A stretch of 15,184 nt of DNA from Chryseobacterium indologenes (GCA_002439165.1 DJTE01000016.1:1-15184), one strand, 5' to 3'. Shown: positions 8,665 through 14,879, counted from the first letter of the stretch. The notes: generated from the sequence alone by a model not told the origin. Made by a program: numbers and translations.

Positions 8665-8785
8665 TAGCTCATTCAGAATAATGATGACGCTAACGGATAT
8701 AAGAAAGCAACGACAAAGCACAGCATTCACTGCACAGAATCATTGTTGTCCTAAGCTTTATTCCACGAAAGCGTCAAACGTTCAT

Positions 8786-8947
8786 CTTCTGGCAGGTCTT
8801 CTGACTTACTCCGTTTCTGAAATCCTTCCCATTAAAAAAACAGTGGATATATTCTTCAGAAACTTTGGTGTGGAGCTTACAGCAGCGGGTCTGTCCCGGA
8901 TTTTCACCGGATTCCCTTTTAAGCGCTTTTTACGGCTCACCAGATTC
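8786..8947 (-). promoter_or_regulatory. Cobalamin (B12) riboswitch
   Basis: Read on the minus strand, the conserved core is unmistakable: GGGAATCCGGTG (8905-8916), CCGGGACAGACCCGC (8885-8899), the B12 box remnant CCACTG (8841-8846), GGGAAGG (8824-8830) and AGACCTGCCAGA near the 3' end. The closing P1 helix is TCTGG (8940-8944) with CCAGA (8788-8792). No strong stem with a T run lies between it and the btuB ATG, although an imperfect hairpin is possible around 8712-8750. Control is therefore more likely through access to the ribosome binding site than through termination. It should shut off the four-gene operon when B12 is plentiful. Confidence 0.95.
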
Positions 8948-8950
8948 CGG

Positions 8951-8980
8951 CAAAGATAAACAATTCCTGACATATTCAAA
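8951..8980 (-). promoter_or_regulatory. Promoter of the B12 operon
   Basis: On the minus strand, TTTG (8980-8977), an 18-nt spacer and TATCTTTG (8958-8951) give a near-perfect Bacteroidetes promoter. Transcription should start about 7 nt further on, near 8944. That is the first base of the riboswitch P1 helix, so the aptamer forms the very 5' end of the mRNA. Confidence 0.75.
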
Positions 8981-9040
8981 ATCTGAAATAACAAAATGAT
9001 TATCAACAGGATAAAAACATTTCACAAGCTATGTTCCCTG

Positions 9041-9083
9041 CAAAAGAAAAACCTTACAAACGAGAAAAGCATTTGTAAGGTTT
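9041..9083 (-). terminator. Terminator of the mbnP/mbnH operon
   Basis: A 12-bp perfect stem (AAACCTTACAAA at 9049-9060, TTTGTAAGGTTT at 9072-9083) with an 11-nt loop. Read on the minus strand it is followed by TTCTTTTG, giving a run of T with the stem end. It lies 40 nt after the stop of the outer-membrane protein gene and separates this operon from the B12 promoter. Bases 8981-9040 hold nothing else I recognise. Confidence 0.75.
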
Positions 9084-9122
9084 ATTAAAAAAGTATTTTC
9101 TGATCCGGGGATCATTTATTCA

Positions 9123-10070
9123 TCAGATTCCGATATTCAGAAAAATACTGAAACGTGATTTTGCCTCAATATCTCCTCCTGCCAGCTCAGTATAAGCAGG
9201 CAGCATGATCTCACTTCCGAGACTGAACTTTTTATAAGATGCTTCAAAGCCCAGCTTGCCATACAAAGCACTTCCTGATGTACGGGGCAATGTTTCTCCG
9301 TACTGCCTGTTGGTATCATACACCTCGCCCTGAAGCCCGGCTTTGGCAGAAAATATGGTTTTATCAGTTCCTGTGATCCGGTAAAATCCTGTTGCTGCAT
9401 AATTCCATTGATTCCCGAACCGATAATGTTTTTTATTTTCAGTTTTCACTGTATAGTCCGTATTGATCAGCACTGCCAGTTTATTCTTCTGGAATTTATA
9501 ATTTAAAGCTGCCTGATAGTCCCTGCTGCCTGTTCCGAGCTGAAAACTCGGATTAACCCCGGAAATTCCTTTTTCATCAAATTTTCCCAGAGGAATTTTT
9601 ATCCCCAGGCCGCCATTCAGCTGATGGGCATTATCTTTCGAATTAATGATCTGATAAATTCCCATCAGATTCAGATCCCCGATTCCATTGATGCGGATGT
9701 CTCCCTGCCGGGTTTTCTTTTCGTGAAAATGAAAGGGCAGACTGGCGTACACACTCAGTTTTTTCGTCAGAGGAATTTTTCCCCACAGCTGAAGGGTATT
9801 GAAATACTGGTCCTGTGTAAGATCTTTCACAAACAAATTTTCTTTTGCCTTATAATGCTGGGCAAAATATTTAATGCCGATAAACTGGGGATTCAGCAAT
9901 GATTCGAAACCTGACGAACCATTTCCGGCCGCACAGCCGCAGGCATCACAGTCATCAAGCGATATTCTGCTAAAATCACCGGATACCTCCATGCTGTCTT
10001 TAACCGTTTTAGCCTGAAATCCCGCAGATAAAGCCATTCCTATTATTACCATTATTTTTTTCCTGTTCAT
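9123..10070 (-). CDS. Outer-membrane beta-barrel protein with N-terminal CxxCGC motif (315 aa)
   Basis: A signal peptide ends about residue 20 (GFQAK). The mature N-terminus carries a striking Cys cluster, DDCDACGC (Cys41, Cys44, Cys46), followed by a Gly/Ser-rich linker. The rest (residues ~60-315) alternates hydrophobic and polar residues in strand pairs typical of a small transporter-like barrel, ending in IFLNIGI. Its start overlaps the stop of the di-haem enzyme gene by one base (TAATG), so it is translationally coupled and the last member of the operon. The Cys motif could bind copper or another soft metal, and the barrel could be a channel for it, but both are inferences from motif and context. 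I do not know a named family for the barrel beyond 'transporter/outer-membrane protein'. Confidence 0.75.
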   Translation of the reverse strand: MNRKKIMVIIGMALSAGFQAKTVKDSMEVSGDFSRISLDDCDACGCAAGNGSSGFESLLNPQFIGIKYFAQHYKAKENLFVKDLTQDQYFNTLQLWGKIPLTKKLSVYASLPFHFHEKKTRQGDIRINGIGDLNLMGIYQIINSKDNAHQLNGGLGIKIPLGKFDEKGISGVNPSFQLGTGSRDYQAALNYKFQKNKLAVLINTDYTVKTENKKHYRFGNQWNYAATGFYRITGTDKTIFSAKAGLQGEVYDTNRQYGETLPRTSGSALYGKLGFEASYKKFSLGSEIMLPAYTELAGGDIEAKSRFSIFLNIGI

Positions 10071-11116
10071 TATTCTGCAAATTGGGGATTAGAAATAAAG
10101 TTTTTATCGGAAAGCGTTTTCAGAAAAGCGATAATCAACTGCTTATCCTGAATGTTCATCGCAATTCCGGTATGCCCGTTCTGTTTCAGTTTCGGATCCA
10201 GGTTAGGATGGTCTTCCACTCCATCGGAATAGAAATTGAGAACCGCTTCCAGCGTATAGAATCTTCCGTCGTGCATATAAGGTGCAGTATATTCTATATT
10301 TCTAAGGCCCGGCACCCGGAATTTCATCCAGTCGTTCTGATCAAGGGTTACCCGGTAACGCCCGGGATCTTTAAACTGCGAATTATAATACATTCCTGTA
10401 TTCCTGAAACTCTCATCGGTAAATAATTCTCCGCTATGGCAGGAAGCGCATTTCTGCTGAAAAAGGGTCATTCCCTGGGATTCTTCCGCAGTCAGTTTTT
10501 CTTTTCCCTGCCTGAATCTGTCATATTTTGAATCTGCGGAGATCAGGCTTGCCATAAACTGTGACAAGGCTTTCAGTACTCTTTCTCCTGTGATATTTTC
10601 ATCTCCGTAGGCCGCTGCAAAAAGCTTTTTATATTTCGGATCTGCTTTCAGTTTGGCAATGGCTTCCGGCATCGAGCTGTCCATTTCATTCACATCTGTG
10701 ATGGGAATAATAGGCTGTTCATTCAGATTATGAATTACTCCATCCCACATATACCTTTTCAGAAATATCATATTCTGGATAGGCGGCGCATTCCGGATTC
10801 CTGTTCTGTCGTCTACGCCATGACTTACATTATGTCCGTGGTGGGTAAAAGCATTTTCCTGAATATGACAGAATCCGCATGAAATGGTATTGTTCCCGGA
10901 GAGCTTTCCTTCGTAGAATAATTTACGGCCAAGCTCCACTCCGTTTTTGGTGAAAGGATTGGAAGTTTTATCAAAAGTCATTTCCGGGAAATAAGACGGA
11001 AACTGTAACGGGTAGGCTTCATCTTTCTCCAATGGCTGCATCACCTCATCTGAACAGGCTGTAAAACTTAAAAAGCCAATCAAGAGCAGCAATAGTCTTG
11101 TCAGTATATTAATCAT
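10070..11116 (-). CDS. mbnH: Di-haem cytochrome c peroxidase / MauG family enzyme, MbnH-like
   Basis: Two c-type haem sites are present: CGFCH (Cys80, Cys83, His84) and CASCH (Cys223, Cys226, His227). The bridging Trp of the family lies in YMWDG (Trp124), and the C-terminal sixth-ligand region is APYMHDGRF (Tyr280/Met281). Total length of ~348 aa fits the family. The enzyme is predicted to be a lipoprotein (FTAC, Cys21, then SDEVM). Di-haem peroxidases reduce H2O2, whereas the MbnH/MauG branch oxidises residues of a partner protein. MbnH converts a Trp of MbnP to kynurenine, creating a copper site. Because the gene directly follows an mbnP-type gene and overlaps it, I favour MbnH, but a classical peroxidase is not excluded by motifs. 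The frame opens at 11125; ATG 11116 gives the better signal peptide (MINILTRLLLLLIGF) and an 8-bp overlap. Confidence 0.8.
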   Translation of the reverse strand: MINILTRLLLLLIGFLSFTACSDEVMQPLEKDEAYPLQFPSYFPEMTFDKTSNPFTKNGVELGRKLFYEGKLSGNNTISCGFCHIQENAFTHHGHNVSHGVDDRTGIRNAPPIQNMIFLKRYMWDGVIHNLNEQPIIPITDVNEMDSSMPEAIAKLKADPKYKKLFAAAYGDENITGERVLKALSQFMASLISADSKYDRFRQGKEKLTAEESQGMTLFQQKCASCHSGELFTDESFRNTGMYYNSQFKDPGRYRVTLDQNDWMKFRVPGLRNIEYTAPYMHDGRFYTLEAVLNFYSDGVEDHPNLDPKLKQNGHTGIAMNIQDKQLIIAFLKTLSDKNFISNPQFAE

Positions 11117-11936
11117 TGTGAACATGGTCTACTTTAAACATTTTTGCCAGGTTATCCGTAACATCCACCAGATGCTGGTTTGATCCCATTGCCATATCGT
11201 TATCCGCATTCAGTATAAGGTTTTTGGTCCCGCTCAGAAACTGATTAAGATCGGCCAGGATATGAACGGAGGGTTTAATCTGGCCGGTCACTCTCGCGGT
11301 AACCGGAAGGTTCAACGTAATTTCCCGGTAAAGATCAGGGGTATTGTTAGCCGTTACATTTCCCATATTTCCGGTATGGTTCATAAATTCTTTATCTGCT
11401 GATCCTGTACCGTATTTCCCTTCCAGTTTAGCAAAAACATAGCCGGCGGCCCATGACCAGGACATTCCTTTCTGTTTTGCCCTGTTCCAGAATTCTGCCT
11501 GTCCGTCCTGTCCCAGGAGATAAGCCTTTTGGCTGAGTCCAAGTCCGAATTTTATTTTCTTATAATTGTTTTCAGGAATACCCATCAGATCCAGATAAAT
11601 AACCCCCGCTTTGGCATCTGCCTGATCGATGATGAACGCTCCTTTGTCCGGATTGTTTTCGTTGTATTTAAATTCATTTCCGTTTTCATCAATCAGAGTG
11701 ATATTGCTGACGATATATTTCAGTGTAGAAAACTTGTGCTTCTGCCCGGCAGCTGAAGTCTGTACTGTTTGATCCAGTACAATATTTCCCAGGTTATTAA
11801 AGCCGTTTTCGAATTTTATCTGGATATTTCCTGCAGAAGAGTCCAGGGAATTATCGTCATCACGGTTCTGGCATGATGTAAAAGCAGCCAGCGTAAAGGC
11901 CGCAAAGAATAATGATAAAAATTTACAGATTTTCAT
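11109..11936 (-). CDS. mbnP: MbnP-family copper-site lipoprotein
   Basis: The 275-aa protein matches the MbnP family: N-terminal IQIKFENGFN, the LKYIVSNITLID segment, IYLDLMGIPENNYKKIKFGLG, and the core motif MSWSWAAGYVFAKLEG (residues 158-173), with Trp160 and Trp162 plus Trp150 just before. In Methylosinus, MbnP binds copper only after the di-haem enzyme MbnH turns a Trp into kynurenine. The adjacent overlapping gene encodes such a di-haem enzyme. One of Trp150/160/162 is the likely target, which I cannot fix without alignment. His187, His225 and a C-terminal HVHND are further candidate metal residues. The signal peptide ends in a lipobox (FTSC, Cys22) followed by QNRDDDNS, an acidic stretch resembling surface-export signals. 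It is the first gene of the operon, with a 200-bp upstream gap containing inverted repeats. Confidence 0.82.
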   Translation of the reverse strand: MKICKFLSLFFAAFTLAAFTSCQNRDDDNSLDSSAGNIQIKFENGFNNLGNIVLDQTVQTSAAGQKHKFSTLKYIVSNITLIDENGNEFKYNENNPDKGAFIIDQADAKAGVIYLDLMGIPENNYKKIKFGLGLSQKAYLLGQDGQAEFWNRAKQKGMSWSWAAGYVFAKLEGKYGTGSADKEFMNHTGNMGNVTANNTPDLYREITLNLPVTARVTGQIKPSVHILADLNQFLSGTKNLILNADNDMAMGSNQHLVDVTDNLAKMFKVDHVHND

Positions 11937-11976
11937 TTTGATTTTTTAAGTTGAATTTTTTGAAATAAGAACAGTG

Positions 11977-11998
11977 CTGAATATGTGGAAATATTCAG
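11977..11998 (-). repeat. Perfect inverted repeat upstream of mbnP
   Basis: CTGAATAT (11977-11984) and ATATTCAG (11991-11998) form an 8-bp perfect inverted repeat around a 6-nt centre (gtggaa), 41-62 nt upstream of the mbnP start. It could be a dimeric repressor site or a leader hairpin. On the plus strand it is followed by six T, so it could also stop antisense transcription. A weak promoter-like TATCTTTTG (12018-12026 reversed), one base off the consensus spacing, lies just before it. Confidence 0.5.
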
Positions 11999-12033
11999 TT
12001 TTTTGATTGACAGAAGACAAAAGATATTTTTAA

Positions 12034-12053
12034 CACTTATGTTATTTTAAGTG
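12034..12053. repeat. Short inverted repeat in the mbnP upstream region
   Basis: CACTTA (12034-12039) and TAAGTG (12048-12053) are spaced by 8 nt. They lie immediately upstream of the weak promoter-like sequence at 12018-12026, which would be a sensible activator site. Six base pairs in AT-rich DNA could occur by chance. Confidence 0.25.
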
Positions 12054-12136
12054 ATGAAATAAGAGCAAGTAAGTTTTTCAAATAAAAAACTCCTGCCACT
12101 TTTGAAGTTAGTCTTTCGAATAAAATAAATAAAAAC

Positions 12137-12505
12137 TTAAAAAACCGGTGGCCTGAATATATGTTTCAGAAACAGAAATGAATAGTCATCTTCATAGACG
12201 AAGCTGAAATTGAAAAAAGGTATTTTTTCAGTGATGATAATTTCTGTAATCTCAGAAGGAATATAGGTGTCCAGAACTTTCTGTCCGGAAGTCCTGGTTT
12301 TGTTTAAAGGAGAAGGATCGGTATCGTTTGTTTTGGCAAGTTCTTTACTGAGGTAACACTTTCCGTTACAGTGAACTTCCGGTCTGCTTTTATTGATACA
12401 CAATACTTCTGAGATATAATCATAATTTACAGCATATTCCGCCAATGGGATCAGAGGTCTGAACGCCATATAAAGGGTAAGGAATATGCTGCAAATTAAA
12501 TTCAT
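12137..12505 (-). CDS. Small membrane/exported Cys-motif protein, paralogue 1 (122 aa)
   Basis: No named family is recognised. A hydrophobic N-terminus (MNLICSIFLTLYMAF) suggests a membrane anchor or signal. Then comes RPLIPLAEYAVNYDYI and the motif LC-x9-C-x3-C (Cys36, Cys46, Cys50) with PEVHCNGKCYLSKELAK. The C-terminal half is variable until FRPPVF at the end. It is a paralogue of the 120-aa protein encoded at 14419-14781: the first 60 residues align without gaps at 34 identities, with all three Cys at the same numbers. It starts 3 nt after the superoxide dismutase stop, so it is in that operon. Three spaced Cys beside SCO, YHS and MbnP genes suggest metal (perhaps copper) binding or redox chemistry in the envelope; this is inference. 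Confidence 0.75.
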   Translation of the reverse strand: MNLICSIFLTLYMAFRPLIPLAEYAVNYDYISEVLCINKSRPEVHCNGKCYLSKELAKTNDTDPSPLNKTRTSGQKVLDTYIPSEITEIIITEKIPFFNFSFVYEDDYSFLFLKHIFRPPVF

Positions 12506-12508
12506 GTT

Positions 12509-13183
12509 TTATTTTTTGCTTACGGCTTCATCGTATCTTCTGCTCACTTCCTTCCAGTTCAGCACGTTCCATATCGCGGTAAGGTAATCCGCTCTTTTAT
12601 TCTGGTACTTCAGATAATAAGCGTGTTCCCAAACATCAATTCCCAGGATCGGAGTTCCTTTTTCTTCAACAACATCCATTAAAGGGTTATCCTGATTAGG
12701 GGTTGAAGAAACGAATAATTTCCCGTTTTTATCCACAGACAGCCATGCCCATCCAGAACCGAAACGGTCTGCTCCCGCTTTGCTCATTTTTTCTTTAAAA
12801 GCGTCCATACTTCCGAAAGTTTCATTGATTGCTTTCAGTAATTTAGCGGAAGGCTGGGTATTTTTCTCAGGGGTAAGAACTGTCCAGAAAAGTTCGTGAT
12901 TGTAGTGTCCTCCGGCATTGTTTCTTACGGCAGGCGGAAGTTTGGAAACTCCTGACATGATCTGAAACAGGGTCTGTTTTTCCTGCGGAGTTCCCGCAAT
13001 GGCTTTATTCAAATTCGCAACATAGGCTGCGGCGTGTTTTGAATAATGGATCTCCATAGTCTGTGCATCGATATTTCCTTCCAGCGCATTGTATGCGTAC
13101 GGCAAAGGAGTCTGCTTAAATTGTGCGAAAGCGAACTGTGCAGCGAATACTGCGCTTAAAGCCGCTATTTTCAAAATCTTCAT
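12509..13183 (-). CDS. sod: Exported Fe/Mn-family superoxide dismutase, Mn-type signature
   Basis: Converts superoxide to O2 and H2O2. The four metal ligands are visible: His46 (EIHYSKH), His96 (GGHYNHELFW), Asp183 and His187 (DVWEHAYY). FGSGWAWL at 141-148 is the family signature. The NNAGGH context and the Gln of TPNQDNPLM (Gln164) are the pattern of Mn-type enzymes, whereas Fe-type enzymes take the active-site Gln from an earlier helix. Fe use or cambialism cannot be excluded. Unlike the usual cytoplasmic enzyme, it has a signal peptide (MKILKIAALSAVFAAQFAFAQ, cleavage near residue 20) and so acts in the periplasm or outside. It lies 116 nt downstream of the SCO gene and 3 nt before the small Cys protein. 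No clear promoter is seen in that gap; a one-mismatch -7 element is at 13207-13214. Confidence 0.93.
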   Translation of the reverse strand: MKILKIAALSAVFAAQFAFAQFKQTPLPYAYNALEGNIDAQTMEIHYSKHAAAYVANLNKAIAGTPQEKQTLFQIMSGVSKLPPAVRNNAGGHYNHELFWTVLTPEKNTQPSAKLLKAINETFGSMDAFKEKMSKAGADRFGSGWAWLSVDKNGKLFVSSTPNQDNPLMDVVEEKGTPILGIDVWEHAYYLKYQNKRADYLTAIWNVLNWKEVSRRYDEAVSKK

Positions 13184-13299
13184 AACGTTTTGTTTTTATG
13201 GTTGAACAAATATTTCTTTTTTTAAGAGGGGAAGCCGGAGGAGGGAAGTTTTGATTGGTCTTTTTAATCAAAGGTTTCCTGCTATTCTTTCTATTCTCA

Positions 13300-13983
13300 C
13301 TACTTCAGCAGCTTCTTAATATCCTCAATGAGTTTTTCACGGTCCGGATGGTATTTCCCGTTCAGTTTAGGGGTTTTTCCTTCCGGATCTTCATAGTTTA
13401 ATCCTGAATAATACAGGATCGGCATATTGTCTTTATTGTACCGGCATCTGATATTTCCTTCCTGATCTACGAGAGCAATCATTCCACTGTGATTCAGGCT
13501 TTCGCTTTCATCTTCTTTATCCCCCACATAAATATTGAACTGATCTGCCAGTTTTCCGATATACCCCCGGTCTCCAGTCAGAAAATGCCAGTTGGGAGAT
13601 TTTGCGCCTACACTCCGGGCATGTTCCTTTAAAGCTTCAGGTGTATCGTTTTCCGGATCAATACTTATGGATATGATCCCGAAATCCGGGCTGCTGATCT
13701 CGTCTTCAATGGCTCTCATATTCCGGTTCATTACAGGACAGATGGTAGGACATTTACTGAAGAAAAATTCCACCAGATAAACTTTTCCCAACATATCTTT
13801 ATTGGTGATCTTTTTACTGTTCTGATCTGTCAGTTCAAAATCCGGCACCTTCATTACCGTATAAAGATTCTTTTTAAAATACCCCATTCCAACACCTATT
13901 CCTATAAAAAGTAAAGCCATTACAGCGACGGGAATAATCACTTTTGTTTTAGCTTTAGTTTCTGTCTTTTTATTTCTGGACAT
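13300..13983 (-). CDS. sco1: SCO1/SenC family copper chaperone, membrane-anchored
   Basis: A thioredoxin-fold copper chaperone that delivers copper to, or reduces the Cys of, the CuA site of cytochrome c oxidase, and may also serve in redox defence. With the ATG at 13983 (227 aa) there is one N-terminal membrane helix at about 16-35, placing the domain in the periplasm. The copper ligands are visible: C-x3-C in FFSKCPTICPVM (Cys78, Cys82) and His165 in NHSGMIALVD. SISIDPENDTPE is a further family motif. The frame opens at 14010; I choose 13983 because it avoids a long non-standard extension and reduces the overlap with the YHS gene from 41 to 14 nt. The YHS-SCO overlap indicates one transcript. 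No cytochrome oxidase gene is in the window. Confidence 0.92.
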   Translation of the reverse strand: MSRNKKTETKAKTKVIIPVAVMALLFIGIGVGMGYFKKNLYTVMKVPDFELTDQNSKKITNKDMLGKVYLVEFFFSKCPTICPVMNRNMRAIEDEISSPDFGIISISIDPENDTPEALKEHARSVGAKSPNWHFLTGDRGYIGKLADQFNIYVGDKEDESESLNHSGMIALVDQEGNIRCRYNKDNMPILYYSGLNYEDPEGKTPKLNGKYHPDREKLIEDIKKLLK

Positions 13984-14245
13984 ATTTCTGAGGATTTTTC
14001 TTAAACTCATCTTTGCAGTAGGTATTGCAAAAACCGTACGTTTTATTTTTATACACAGCAGTATCTTTTAAAAACTCTGCTGTTTTCATATGACAAATAG
14101 GGTCTTCAGCGTTGACTACTTTTACATTTTTCAGGTTTTCTCCGGAAGTGGCCATCGATTTTTTATGTTTTACTTTAGGAGATTCCTGAGCACACGAAAA
14201 CAGGGATATTGACAGCAAGGCCGTCAAAATAATTCTTGATTTCAT
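13970..14245 (-). CDS. YHS-domain lipoprotein (91 aa)
   Basis: A small lipoprotein with lipobox LFSC (Cys18) followed by a Lys-rich linker. The YHS domain covers residues ~48-91: DPICHM (Cys51), Y-x-F-C-x3-C (GFCNTYCKDEF; Cys73, Cys77) and NPQKYVQK. YHS domains occur in copper-transporting ATPases and other metal proteins, and the three conserved Cys suit copper binding. The overlap with the SCO1 gene suggests that the two act together, for example by passing copper between outer or inner membrane sites and SCO; this is inference. The first acid residue after the lipid Cys is at +3 (CAQESPK), so the surface-export signal is weak and a periplasm-facing location is as likely. The promoter is at 14365-14394. 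Confidence 0.88.
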   Translation of the reverse strand: MKSRIILTALLSISLFSCAQESPKVKHKKSMATSGENLKNVKVVNAEDPICHMKTAEFLKDTAVYKNKTYGFCNTYCKDEFKKNPQKYVQK

Positions 14246-14364
14246 TTTAATCTTAAATTGAAATTAATGATAGAGTGAATGAAGTTGTTTGATTTTAAAT
14301 ACAAATTCCGAACATCTTTTTGAACTGAAAACAGCCTGATACCGATAGCACAAGCCATTTATTT

Positions 14365-14394
14365 CAAAAATAAAGACGGGATAATTAAAATCAA
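14365..14394 (-). promoter_or_regulatory. Promoter of the YHS-SCO operon
   Basis: On the minus strand, TTG (14394-14392), a 19-nt spacer and TATTTTTG (14372-14365) fit the Bacteroidetes consensus. Transcription would begin near 14358, leaving a leader of about 110 nt before the YHS ATG at 14245. The long leader has no obvious strong hairpin. Confidence 0.6.
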
Positions 14395-14418
14395 CGAAAC
14401 AATTAGTTTAAACAAATC

Positions 14419-14781
14419 TTAAACCAGCGGAGGATGAAATATTCTGGAAAAATATTCTGATGTATAGAAATGATGAGAGCCTGAAATTCTTTTGCCTGAA
14501 GAAATGAAATCTTCCTGAACGGTATTGAAAGAGACAATATCATTGTAAATAAAAGCATCCAGCCCCGCGATTTTTACCGTCTGTGAGGTATTGGACTGCT
14601 TTTCTGTTTTGGCCAGCTCTTTTTCCACATAGCACTTCCCCTTACAGGTTGACTGGGGAAGACTTTTGTTTTCGCAGAGATTCTTTACAATATAATCATA
14701 GTTGACAGCATAGTTAACCAATGGCAGGACAGGACGTACTGCAATGGCAAAAATGATGAATATGGAAATAAAAAACCTCAA
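14419..14781 (-). CDS. Small membrane/exported Cys-motif protein, paralogue 2 (120 aa)
   Basis: No named family is recognised. It has a hydrophobic N-terminus (MRFFISIFIIFAIAV), then RPVLPLVNYAVNYDYI, then LC-x9-C-x3-C with Cys36, Cys46 and Cys50 in STCKGKCYVEKELAK, and a C-terminus ending FHPPLV. It is a clear paralogue of the 122-aa protein at 12137-12505, with identical Cys spacing and 34 of 60 N-terminal identities, while the C-terminal halves diverge strongly. The start codon is TTG (14781-14779): there is no in-frame ATG before the conserved region, and an in-frame TAG lies 18 nt upstream. The -7 promoter element at 14800-14807 leaves a leader of only about 12 nt. It heads the SCO/SOD cluster, suggesting a joint role in metal or redox handling. 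Confidence 0.72.
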   Translation of the reverse strand: MRFFISIFIIFAIAVRPVLPLVNYAVNYDYIVKNLCENKSLPQSTCKGKCYVEKELAKTEKQSNTSQTVKIAGLDAFIYNDIVSFNTVQEDFISSGKRISGSHHFYTSEYFSRIFHPPLV

Positions 14782-14799
14782 CGATTCTGTTCTGTACTA

Positions 14800-14807
14800 C
14801 AAATATA
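14800..14807 (-). promoter_or_regulatory. -7 element upstream of the TTG-started small Cys protein
   Basis: TATATTTG on the minus strand (14807-14800) matches TAnnTTTG and would start transcription near 14793, about 12 nt before the TTG start codon. No TTG is found at the expected -33 position, so it may need an activator. Confidence 0.4.
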
Positions 14808-14879
14808 CTATTCAAAATTAGTTTATGCCTTATTCCTGATGAATGTCATTGATTAATTTTGATTAAAATGGTTGTGTAT

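Noticed and set aside
8665..8730. Extended btuB start at 8730
   Set aside because: It adds 22 residues with a second hydrophobic stretch ahead of a complete signal peptide that begins at ATG 8664.
8712..8750. Terminator hairpin in the riboswitch expression platform
   Set aside because: Only GACAA/TTGTC and a 3-bp inner stem pair, with no T run after it; it is not convincing as a transcription terminator.
12072..12091. AGTTTTT...AAAAACT hairpin after the first small Cys protein
   Set aside because: The stem is almost pure A/T with no following T run on the minus strand; support for a terminator is too weak.
13250..13272. Hairpin TTTGATT...AATCAAA as terminator of the SCO gene
   Set aside because: The stem is 7 bp and AT-rich, and the minus-strand sequence after it (ACTTCCC) has no T run, so read-through into the SOD gene is as likely.
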